Shown here: one piece after another, positions 54,041-63,102 of the stretch | How positions within the stretch are numbered: the stretch's first letter is position 1 | Layout of the letters: the number at the start of each line of letters is the position of its first letter | DNA from: JBBRHQ01 sp963738305 | GTDB lineage: Bacteria; Actinomycetota; Thermoleophilia; Solirubrobacterales; 70-9 | Length of the DNA: 64,000 nt | Direction: 5' to 3' | NCBI GenBank assembly: GCA_963738305.1 | Contig: CAVTVU010000001.1 | Coordinates: 558,001 to 622,000, forward strand | The notes under the pieces: model-generated | Told to the model about the DNA's origin: nothing | The model's input: the letters and a program-made list of their open reading frames with translations, nothing else | Databases searched by the model: none | Program-made: the position numbers and the translations under genes

Positions 54041-54838
54041 TCAGCCTCCTATCGGCGCCCTCGGGTTGGCCCCCCAGAAGACCAGGGTCCCCAACATCCC
54101 GATGATGTGGACTAAGACGATGTTTAAGACCATCGATTTCGCGGTCGCGGTTCCGACCCCGACCGGGCCCCCCGAAGCCGTGTAGCCGTAGTAACAGCCG
54201 ACCAGGACGATGAAGGTCCCCATGACCATCGCCTTGATCACGCTGAAGAGGACATCGCCGGGGTTCTGGAACATCCAGAAGATCAGGAAGTAGCCGCCCG
54301 AGGAGACGTCGCCGATCTGCTTGACCACCGCCAGGTAGGAGGCGAAGTAGCCGATCCCGATCGCCGCCATGTACATGAAGGGCAGCACCATCCAGGCGGC
54401 GAGCAGCCGGGTCGCCGCGAGGAAGGTGACCGGGGCGACCCCCATCACCTCCAGGGCGTCGATCTCATCAGAGATCCGCATCGCCCCCAGCTCGGCGACG
54501 ATCCCGGTCCCCACCTTGGCCGCCATCATGTAGCCGAAGCCGTAGGGGATCACCTCGCGCAGGTCACACCAGGCGGCGAAGACGCCGGCGTAGGCCGGCG
54601 CTCCGACCGAGCGGTTGAAGTAGGCGCCTTCGATCCCGCACTGCAGGCCGAGGATGAAGATCAAGCCCCAGATCACCATCGCCGAGCCGAGGATCAGGAT
54701 CCCCGCCTGGCGTAGCGCCTCGCCGAAGAACCTAAAGACGCGCCCGGAGAAGACCTGGCCGGCGACCATCCCGCAAAAGCGCGAGATCTCCCCGATCGAG
54801 TCAAGCCAGCCGCGGGGAACCGCCATCCAGCCGGGCAT
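54041..54838 (-). CDS. MlaE/YrbE-type permease (second)
   Basis: A 265-aa permease with an amphipathic N-terminus and five helices. Marks: AKVGTGIVAELGAMRISDEIDALEVMGV, the coupling-like motif of MlaE, and GCYYGYTASGGPVGVGTATAKSMV near the end. It lies between the other permease (13-base gap) and the ATPase (1-base gap). As in actinobacteria with YrbE1A/YrbE1B, two different permeases probably form a heterodimer. Confidence 0.93.
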   Translation of the reverse strand: MPGWMAVPRGWLDSIGEISRFCGMVAGQVFSGRVFRFFGEALRQAGILILGSAMVIWGLIFILGLQCGIEGAYFNRSVGAPAYAGVFAAWCDLREVIPYGFGYMMAAKVGTGIVAELGAMRISDEIDALEVMGVAPVTFLAATRLLAAWMVLPFMYMAAIGIGYFASYLAVVKQIGDVSSGGYFLIFWMFQNPGDVLFSVIKAMVMGTFIVLVGCYYGYTASGGPVGVGTATAKSMVLNIVLVHIIGMLGTLVFWGANPRAPIGG

Positions 54839-54851
54839 CAGAGGCGCCCGC

Positions 54852-55658
54852 TCACTTGATCGCCTGCAGGTCGGGGTGGGTGGCGAGCAGGGTCTGGGTG
54901 AAGACGTAGTTAAAGGCGCCGATCCCCATGAAGGCGATCACCACCGCCTCATTCACGGCCCGCCCCACCCCGGCGGCGCCGCCGGAGGCGGTCATCCCCT
55001 TGTAGCAGCAGACCACAGAGATGATCGCCCCGAACAGGGTGCACTTGACCACCGAGCCCCAGAGGTCGGTGACCGAGGCGTTGTTAAAGAGGGTGGCGAA
55101 GAAGCCGCCGAGGGGCTGGTTGTAGAGGATCTCGGCGCCGAGCCCGCCGGTGATCCCGAACAAAAGCGCGTAGACGTCGAGCAGGCCGGTGATCAGCATC
55201 AGCGCCAAGAAGCGCGGCACGACCAGGTTCTTGATCGGGTCGACGCCCAAGACCTGGAGGGCGTCTAGCTCCTCGCGGATCTTGCGGGCGCCGAGGTCGG
55301 CGGTGATCGCGGTGCCGGCCACCCCGGCGACGACGATCGCGGTGACGATCGGGGCGAACTCGCGGATCGAGGCGAGGATGAAGAAGCCGCCGAGGCGGTC
55401 CAGGGAGCCGAACAGGGAGAGGAAGTTGGCGGCTTGCAGGCCCGGGGCGCCGAACCCGAAGGCGATGCAGGAGATCATCATCGGGAACCAGCAAAGCTGC
55501 AGGGCGAAGAGGAACTGGCCGATGAACTCGCCCCCGTAGGGGTAGGGAGGGCGGATCGCCGAGGCCAGGGTCTTCGCGGTCAGGATCATCATGTCGCCAA
55601 CCTGCTCGAAGAGCGACTTGGCGGGTAGGAATGCCCTGTCGACCGCGGTTCTGACCAT
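54852..55658 (-). CDS. MlaE/YrbE-type permease (first)
   Basis: A 268-aa permease, first gene of the module. Marks: ADLGARKIREELDALQVLGVDPIKNLVVPRF and CCYKGMTASGGAAGVGRAVNEAVV. Start is ATG-like GTG region with MVRTAVDRAFLPAKSLFEQVGDMM. The two permeases differ clearly, so this is not a recent duplication. Upstream, a 170-base gap separates it from a divergent lipoprotein gene and should hold both promoters. Confidence 0.93.
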   Translation of the reverse strand: MVRTAVDRAFLPAKSLFEQVGDMMILTAKTLASAIRPPYPYGGEFIGQFLFALQLCWFPMMISCIAFGFGAPGLQAANFLSLFGSLDRLGGFFILASIREFAPIVTAIVVAGVAGTAITADLGARKIREELDALQVLGVDPIKNLVVPRFLALMLITGLLDVYALLFGITGGLGAEILYNQPLGGFFATLFNNASVTDLWGSVVKCTLFGAIISVVCCYKGMTASGGAAGVGRAVNEAVVIAFMGIGAFNYVFTQTLLATHPDLQAIK

Positions 55659-55828
55659 CTACTCCTCCCGACGGGCGCCCCGCAGATGCGGCGCCTCACC
55701 CGTCCTGGACAAGTCTATGCGATGGCTTGGCGCCCCGCCACACCTCTCCGCCGGGCACGCACTTCGAGGGCTTCCGGGGGCCCCTCCCACCGGGCCGAAA
55801 CCCGCCTTGGGCGCGGGACACGCGTGGT

Positions 55829-56665
<837 letters not shown>

Positions 56666-56700
56666 GGATCCACGAGGTCCAAGCCACGCCGCCGGGGAAC

Positions 56701-56743
56701 GTGGGACCTTTCAGCTGCGCATATAGCGGCTCAAAGGTCCCAC
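56701..56743. other. Perfect 11-base inverted repeat before the first PQQ dehydrogenase
   Basis: GTGGGACCTTT (56701-56711) and AAAGGTCCCAC (56733-56743) pair perfectly; the 21-base loop can form a small inner stem (GCTGC/GCGGC). It lies 36 bases after the lipoprotein stop and 48 bases before the next start. It may be a terminator without U-run or a regulator site. Confidence 0.6.
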
Positions 56744-56791
56744 CCCGGCGCGACGGGCCGGTGGCCCGGGCCTGTCAAGGTTCGCGAAGCG

Positions 56792-57988
56792 ATGCGGTCT
56801 CCCCGGCTCCTGAAGGTTGCTCGGCCCTTGGCCCAGGGCACGACCCTGCTCCTCCTCGCTGCTCTCGCCGTCTCCATCCTCGGCGGCTGCGGGTCGTCCG
56901 GCTCGCAGGAGACCGGAACCGCGGGCGGCGAGGGGCCTCCGCCCGCTGCCGGCGCCGTGGACGGGCGCAGCGCGGGGACGAAGCTGACCAAGATCGGCGA
57001 CTTCTCGCAGCCCGTCTACGTCGCTCAACCTCCCGGCGAGCGTCGCGCCCTCTTCGTGGTGGAGAAGACGGGCGCGATCCGGGTGGTGGAGGGCGGGCGG
57101 ACCCTGCCGCAGCCCTTCCTGGACATCGGCAGCAAGGTCTCGGGCGGCTCCGAGCAGGGACTGCTCTCGATGGCCTTCTCGCCTGACTACTCGCGCGACG
57201 GTCTCTTCTACGTCGACTACACCAACACCGAGGGCGACACCCGGGTCGTCTCCTACCGGCGCTCGTCCGGGGACCACCTCCGCGCCGACCCCGGCAGCGC
57301 CCGGGTCGTGCTCGCCCAGGACCAGCCATACGACAATCACAACGGCGGGCAGCTCGAGTTCGGGCCCGGAGGCCAGCTGTACATCGGCTTCGGCGACGGT
57401 GGCTCCGAGGGCGATCCGCAGCGAAACGGCCAGAACCGATCGACCGTGCTCGGCAAGATCGTCCGCATCGACCCCGACGATCCGGGCGCCGGCCCCGCGA
57501 TCTACGCGCTCGGGCTGCGGAACCCGTGGCGCTTCTCCTTCGATCCGCCAACCGGGGCGCTGGCGATCGGCGATGTCGGGCAGGACAACTTCGAGGAGGT
57601 GGACTACGTGCGCGACCCCCAGCCGGGAATGAACTTCGGCTGGTCCGCGTTCGAGGGCAACGCCCCCTACAACCGCGACCAGCACGCCCCGGGGGCGATA
57701 CCCCCCGTGCTCGTCTACAGCCATGACGAGGGCTGCTCGGTCACCGGTGGCTATGTGGTTCGAGATCCGAGGCTGCCGCAGCTGCGCGGGCACTACCTCT
57801 ACGGCGACTACTGCGCCGGGCAGGTGGGCGAGCTCCTGCCTCCCCGGACGCCGGGGGAGGAGGCCACCGGAGACCGCGAGCTGGGCCTCGAAGTGCCTCA
57901 ACTGACCTCTTTTGGCGAGGACTCGCAGAAGCGGATCTACGCCGCCTCGCAGGCCGGACCCGTTTACCGGATCGACCCTGCCGGGTAA
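56792..57988 (+). CDS. PQQ-dependent sugar dehydrogenase-like lipoprotein (paralog 1)
   Basis: A 398-aa glucose/sorbosone dehydrogenase-type beta-propeller, exported with lipobox Cys33 (ILGGC). Active-site marks known from soluble glucose dehydrogenase are present: H183 in DNHNGGQL, the GFGDGGSEGD loop and the Arg-Asn pair in LGLRNPWRFSFD. Blades repeat motifs such as GDVGQDNFEEVDYV and a C-terminal CSVTGGYVVRDPRLP plus YLYGDYCAGQVGEL. It oxidises a sugar or alcohol outside the membrane if PQQ and Ca2+ are bound. First of four paralogs in the window. Confidence 0.9.
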   Translation: MRSPRLLKVARPLAQGTTLLLLAALAVSILGGCGSSGSQETGTAGGEGPPPAAGAVDGRSAGTKLTKIGDFSQPVYVAQPPGERRALFVVEKTGAIRVVEGGRTLPQPFLDIGSKVSGGSEQGLLSMAFSPDYSRDGLFYVDYTNTEGDTRVVSYRRSSGDHLRADPGSARVVLAQDQPYDNHNGGQLEFGPGGQLYIGFGDGGSEGDPQRNGQNRSTVLGKIVRIDPDDPGAGPAIYALGLRNPWRFSFDPPTGALAIGDVGQDNFEEVDYVRDPQPGMNFGWSAFEGNAPYNRDQHAPGAIPPVLVYSHDEGCSVTGGYVVRDPRLPQLRGHYLYGDYCAGQVGELLPPRTPGEEATGDRELGLEVPQLTSFGEDSQKRIYAASQAGPVYRIDPAG

Positions 57989-57997
57989 CGTGCGGTC

Positions 57998-58024
57998 GGG
58001 GAGCGGTCCGATTGCCGCTCTCCC
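57998..58024 (+). terminator. Possible terminator hairpin after paralog 1
   Basis: GGGGAGCGG pairs with CCGCT-CTCCC with one bulged base, 9 bases after the stop. No U-run follows, so the call is weak. Confidence 0.35.
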
Positions 58025-58099
58025 GGGTTAGGTAGGGCTGAAGGGACTGGGCGGCGCCGAGCCGGCGCCGGCCGAGGTCACAGGCCCGTCACCTCGACG

Positions 58100-59272
58100 A
58101 TGAGAGGCAGACGAACGATCATCCCGCTCGCGCTGACGGCGCTCCTCGCGCTGGGCGCCGCGCTGCCTGGCGCGGCCGGCGCGAGGGTGGGCCTGAAGCG
58201 GGTCGGCAACTTCGATCGCCCCGTCTACGTCACCGGCTCGCCGGGGGCTCCGAAGCTGCTCTACGTGGTCGATCAACCTGGAAAGATCGAGGTTGTAAGG
58301 CACGGCCATCATCTCCGCCGGCCCTTCCTGAACATCAGCTCGCGGGTCAGCTTCGACTTCGGCGAACGCGGCCTGCTCTCGATGGCGCTGGCGCCCGGCT
58401 ACCCCAAGGTGAGGCGTTTCTACGTCTACTTCACCAACAACCGGGGCAATATCGAGGTGGACGAGTTCAGGCGGGGCAGCCTCACCCGAGCCAGGCTCGG
58501 CTCGAGGCGCAAGGTGATCGAGATCCCTCACCCAACGAACGCGAACCACAACGGGGGCCAGCTCCAGTTCCACGGCAAGCTCCTCTACTTCGGCACCGGT
58601 GACGGAGGCAGCGGAGGCGACCCCCCCAACAACGCCCAGAACAAGTCCAGCCTGCTCGGCAAGCTGATCCGGATCGATCCCCGGGACCCCCCGGGACGGC
58701 ACCGCTTCAGGGTGCCGGCGTCCAACCCCTTCGTCGGGCGGCGGGGGCGTGACGCGATCTTCGCCTACGGGCTGCGCAACCCGTTCCGCTTCTCCTTCGA
58801 CACGACCAGCGGCTCCCGGCCGCGGATCGTGATCGGTGACGTCGGGCAGAACTCCTTCGAGGAGGTCGACTACGAGACGCTGGGTTCAGCCAACGGCGCC
58901 AACTTCGGCTGGGACGCCTGGGAGGGGTTCAGGCTCTACCACGGCGACTATGACGGCACGCCCGACCCGGGCGGGACCACGAAGCCGATCTTCGCCTACG
59001 GTCACGGTCGGGGCTGCGCGATCATCGGCGGCTACGTCGTCCGCGACCGGCGCCTGCCTGGATTGCGCGGGCGCTACGTGTACAGCGACAACTGCGACGG
59101 CACCTTGCGCAGCCTCTCGCCTCACCTGCGGCGGGCCAGCGACGACCGTTCGCTGGGCATTTCGCTCCCGGCCCCCACCTCTTTCGGCGAGGACGGCCGC
59201 GGCCGTGTCTACGTGACCACGTTCACCACCGCCGCGCACGGCGGCAAGGTCTTCCGGCTGGTACGGCGATGA
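58100..59272 (+). CDS. PQQ-dependent sugar dehydrogenase-like protein (paralog 2)
   Basis: A 390-aa propeller with a cleavable signal peptide (RTIIPLALTALLALGAALPGAAGA) and no lipobox. Motifs NHNGGQLQFHGKLLYFGTGD, FAYGLRNPFRFSFD, GDVGQNSFEEVDY and CAIIGGYVVRDRRLPGLRG are conserved. Compared with paralog 1 it has an extra loop (NPFVGRRGRD) before LRNP. The stop overlaps the start of paralog 3 by 4 bases, so they are coupled. Substrate unknown. Confidence 0.92.
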   Translation: MRGRRTIIPLALTALLALGAALPGAAGARVGLKRVGNFDRPVYVTGSPGAPKLLYVVDQPGKIEVVRHGHHLRRPFLNISSRVSFDFGERGLLSMALAPGYPKVRRFYVYFTNNRGNIEVDEFRRGSLTRARLGSRRKVIEIPHPTNANHNGGQLQFHGKLLYFGTGDGGSGGDPPNNAQNKSSLLGKLIRIDPRDPPGRHRFRVPASNPFVGRRGRDAIFAYGLRNPFRFSFDTTSGSRPRIVIGDVGQNSFEEVDYETLGSANGANFGWDAWEGFRLYHGDYDGTPDPGGTTKPIFAYGHGRGCAIIGGYVVRDRRLPGLRGRYVYSDNCDGTLRSLSPHLRRASDDRSLGISLPAPTSFGEDGRGRVYVTTFTTAAHGGKVFRLVRR

Positions 59273-60493
59273 GCGCTCGCCGCTCCTTGATCCCCTGCCT
59301 GGCGGCACTGGCGATCGTCGCCGCAGCCATTCCGGCGGCGGGGAGCGCGGCCCCGCGCGGAAGCGGCGGCGAAGCCCGGCTGAAGCGGATCGGGACCTTC
59401 GACCAACCGGTATACGTGACCGGCACCCGCGCTTTTCCGAAGCTCTTGTTCGTGGTCGAGCGCCCCGGGGTAATCCGGGTGATCCGGCGCGGCAAGACGC
59501 TGGCGCGGCCCTTCCTCGACATCACCAGCCTGGTCGAAAGCGCCTTCCAGGAGCGCGGTTTGCTGTCCGTCGCCTTCCCCCCCGACTACCTGAAGAGTCG
59601 ACGCTTCTACGTCTACTACACGGACCACAGCGGCAACGTCCGCATCGACGAGTTCCGGCGCAGTCGCAAGGACCCGACCCGTGCCCTGCGCTCGAGCCAG
59701 CGGCGGGTGCTCACCATCGCCCATCCAAACTACGCCAACCACGACGGCGGCCAGCTCCAGTTCCACGGCAGCGAGCTGTTCATCGGCACCGGCGACGGCG
59801 GTTACGGCGGCGACCCGCCCAACAATGCCCAGAACACCAATGTCCTGCTGGGCAAGCTGCTGCGGATCTACCCCCGCAAGACGAAGGTCGGGACGGCCCT
59901 ACGGGGTGCCGCGCTCCAACCCGTTCGTCGGCCGACCGGGGCGCGACGAGATCTTCAGCTACGGCCTTCGCAACCCCTACCGCTTCAGCATCCAGGTGCT
60001 CAAGGGGAAGCAGCCTGACCGGGTGGCGATCGGGGACGTCGGCCAGAGCCGCTACGAGGAGGTCGACTACCTGCCGCTTCCCGACGCCCGCGGCGCCAAC
60101 TTCGGATGGGACGCCTGGGAGGGGTTCGAGCTCTACGACGCCAACCTGCCGGCGGATGCACCCTGCGGCCCGATCAGGTGCCTGTTCTCGGGCACCCCGG
60201 ACCCGGGCGGCACGACCAAGCCGATCTATGCCTACGACCACACCCGCGGCTGCGCGATCACCGGCGGCTACGTCGCCCGCGACCCCGCCCTCCCCACCCT
60301 GCGGGGCCGCTACGTCTACGGCGACTACTGCGAGGGAGAGCTGCACAGCTTCCCTGCCCGCCTCGGGCCGGTCAGCGCCGACGCTCCGATGGGGCTCCAC
60401 GTCAACGCTCTCAGCTGCTTCGGCGAGGCGCCCGACGGCCGCCTGTTCGCGTGCTCGCTGGACGGCCCCGTCTATCGGGTGGCCCCCATCTGA
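59269..60493 (+). CDS. PQQ-dependent sugar dehydrogenase-like protein (paralog 3), one frameshift
   Basis: Signal peptide then propeller, very close to paralog 2 in the first half (FDQPVYVTGTRAFPKLLFVVERPG, NHDGGQLQFHGSELFIGTGDGG). Near 59904 one extra base breaks the frame; its removal gives RPYGVPRSNPFVGRPGRDEIF and FSYGLRNPYRFSI. A Cys-containing insert (CGPIRCLF) lies before the TPDPGGTTKPIY segment. Repaired length is about 407 aa. It is coupled to paralog 2. Confidence 0.88.
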
Positions 60494-60584
60494 GCGAGGG
60501 CGCGCGGCGGAGGCTGGCTGCCACCGCAGGGTAGAGTCCGCGGGGCGAGCCCGGCCAATCAGCAGCGAGCGAAGGAGAGCGACG

Positions 60585-62142
60585 GTGGAGAGCGGCACCA
60601 CGACCGAGGCAAAGACGACTGGCGCGACCGCGAACGGCGACGGCGCATCCCGCAGCATCGAGGTCAGCAACCCGGCGACCGGCGAGACGATCGCCACGAT
60701 CCCGGCGTTGCGGCCCGAGGATGTCGCGGCGCTGGTCGAGCGGGGCCGGCAGGCACAGCCCGGCTGGGCGGCGCTCGGCTTCGGGGGACGCGGCCGGGTG
60801 CTGCGACGCGCGCAGAAGTGGGTGACGGAGAACGCCGATCGGATCGTCCGCACGATCGTCAACGAGAACGGCAAGACCTTCGAGGACGCTCAGCTCGCGG
60901 AGGTTTCCTACGCGGCCGCCGCCTTCGGCTTCTGGGCCAAGAACGCCCCCAAGTACCTCGCCGACGAGAAGGTCCGCTCGAGCTCCCCGTTCGTGATCGG
61001 TCGCAAGCTGCTCGTCCGCTACGAGCCGTTGGCGTGGTCGGCGTGATCGGGCCCTGGAACTACCCGCTGACCAACTCCTTCGGGGACTGCATACCGGCTC
61101 TCGCCGCGGGCAACTCGGTGGTGCTGAAGCCGGCCAGCCTGACGCCGATGACGTCGCTGCTGATGGCGCGAGATGCTGGCCGAGTGCGGGCTGCCCGAGG
61201 ACGTCTTCCAGCTCGCGATCGGCGGTGGCGACGTCGGCAGCGAGCTGATCGACCACGTCGACTTCGTCATGTTCACCGGCTCGACCGAGGTCGGCAAGAA
61301 GGTCGCCGAGCGGGCGGCCCGGACGCTGACCCCGGTCGGGCTGGAGCTGGGCGGCAAGGACCCGATGATCGTCTGCGCCGACGCCGACGTCGAGCGCGCC
61401 GCCAACGCCGCCGTGCACTACTCGATGCAGAACGGCGGCCAGACCTGCATCTCGATCGAGCGCGTCTACGCGGAGGCGCCGATCTACGATGAGCTGGTCG
61501 CGCGAGATCGAGACGGTGATGCGCGGCCTGCGGGTCGGGGCTCCCGGCCCGGCCGGCAGCGTCGACGTCGGGGCGATCACCTCCCCGCCCCAGGTCGAGC
61601 TGATCAACTCTCACGTCACCGACGCGGTCGAGAAGGGCGCCCGGGTCGTGGTCGGCGGCAAGCGGCGCGAGGGTCCCGGCGACTTCTACGAGCCGACCCT
61701 GCTGGTCGACGTCGACCACTCCATGGAGTGCATGACGGAGGAGACCTTCGGTCCGACGCTGCCGGTGATGAAGGTCGCCGACGCCGAGGAGGCAGTGCGG
61801 CTCGCCAACGACTCCCCCTACGGCCTCCAGGCTTCAGTCTGGACGCGGGACATCGAGAAGGGCGAGCGGCTGGCACGCCAGGTCGAGGCCGGAGTCTGCT
61901 GCGTCAACGACGCCCAGATCAACTACGTCGCGCTCGAACTGCCGATGGGCGGCTGGAAGAGCTCGGGGCTCGGCTCCAGGCACGGGGCGGGCGGGATCCG
62001 CAAGTACACCAAGCAGCAGACGATCCTGGTCACCCGCTGGGGGCCGAAGCGGGACCTGCACATGCTTCCCTACAAGTCGAAGACGACGAAGCTGCTGGGC
62101 CGCGGGATCCGCCTGATGTACGGGCGCGGCAAGCGCGACTAG
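60585..62142 (+). CDS. NAD(P)-dependent aldehyde dehydrogenase, three frameshifts
   Basis: ALDH-superfamily enzyme of about 518 aa. GTG start follows GAAGGAG. The N-terminus (SRSIEVSNPATGETIATIPA) is normal; a missing base near 61030, and extra bases near 61167 and 61503, split the frame. Repaired segments include VGVIGPWNYPLTNSFGDCIPALAAGN, the NAD site FTGSTEVGKKV, catalytic Glu in LELGGKDPMIV, catalytic Cys in NGGQTCISIERVY, and EETFGPTLPVMKV. The basic C-terminal tail is longer than usual. It sits among sugar dehydrogenases and may oxidise their aldehyde products. Confidence 0.9.
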
Positions 62143-62351
62143 CTCGTCCCACGGCGCGGACGCCCGCCACGCCGGCGGCGAGAGTTACCTGAGTCACCAA
62201 TAGGGTGTCTTGCTGACGTCTCGCGAGCGGCGACTGGCTGCCAGGTGGCGCAATCGCAGCACTTGTGGGCGATCTCGCCCGTGCCCGGGTTGGCCCGGGG
62301 CGCGTCGAGGATCGATCCGCAGCGTGGGCAGGACGAGATGTGGGCTCTCAC
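62139..62351 (-). CDS. Possible small zinc-ribbon protein
   Basis: A 70-aa product from a GTG: RAHISSCPRCGSILDAPRA, then EIAHKCCDCATWQPVAARE. The two Cys pairs (CPRC and CCDC) are spaced like a zinc ribbon. The Arg-rich end overlaps the ALDH stop by 4 bases. A 14-base piece shared with the convergent-junction repeat (near 62218) lies within its end. The coding status is uncertain because no clear ribosome site is visible. Confidence 0.4.
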   Translation of the reverse strand: MRAHISSCPRCGSILDAPRANPGTGEIAHKCCDCATWQPVAARETSARHPIGDSGNSRRRRGGRPRRGTS

Positions 62352-62552
62352 GCCCAGGATGATCGTCCGGAGGCGGCGTGCCCGATGTGTCGGAACCGTG
62401 AACCGTTGATTGCGAACTGGGCAGGGGCGGCATTGCCGCGAGGGTAGGCCGCGACGCTAAAGGGCGGTTGAATTTCGCCTGACTTCCCGCCACTGGGCGG
62501 ACTCGTCGGCAAACGCCGATAGCTTGGCGCCAGCTAGCCATGGCAGTCCTGT

Positions 62553-62760
62553 TCGAGCACCGACTGCCCGGTGCTCCTGCTCTGGGGCGACAGCGACCGG
62601 ATGGTGTTCTCGAGCGGCGCCGAGCGCCTGCTGCGCGAGGTCGCCGACGTCCGCTTCGAGTTGATCGAGGGGTGCGGCCACTGTCCCCAGCTCGAGGCGC
62701 CCGAGCGACTCGTGGCCCTGCTCGGGGAGTTCGCCGACCGGCTCGGCGGGATGGACGGCG
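62553..62760 (+). pseudogene. C-terminal remnant of an alpha/beta hydrolase
   Basis: The frame reads CPVLLLWGDSDRMVFSSGAE, then LLREVADVRFELIEGCGHCP and LEAPERLVALLGEFADRL. GDxDxxV holds the acid and GCGHCPQLE the base of the hydrolase triad, so this is the last 60 or so residues of such an enzyme; an in-frame TAG at 62535 cuts it off and the nucleophile part is absent. The reading goes on to 63020 without matching anything. The remainder of 62352-63102 holds no gene I can support. Confidence 0.6.
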
Positions 62761-63102
62761 GTCGACCACCGGGCGACGAATGCGACACTGTCCCACCTGG
62801 CTATCTAGCATGCAGACCGACCTGCCTGAGCAAGGGGGCAGGCCTCCTCGAGGCCCGCCCGCAACGCCTGGATGCTCCTCAAGCGTTCTTAACTGTGCGA
62901 AGGCAGGATTCGCAAGTGCTCGAGCATCAGTCGCCCGCCAAGAGCGAGAGCCGGATCCGGCCAGGGCGCAGGAAGGCGGCGCGGCGCCCGCAGCGGTGGG
63001 CGCTGGCTCGGCGCTGCTGATCGCGGTCGGCAGGGACGCGGCGACGCGCCGCTGCCGGGCAGCCCCGGCAGCGCGGCGGCGCCTGCGGCGAAGCCAGCGG
63101 TG

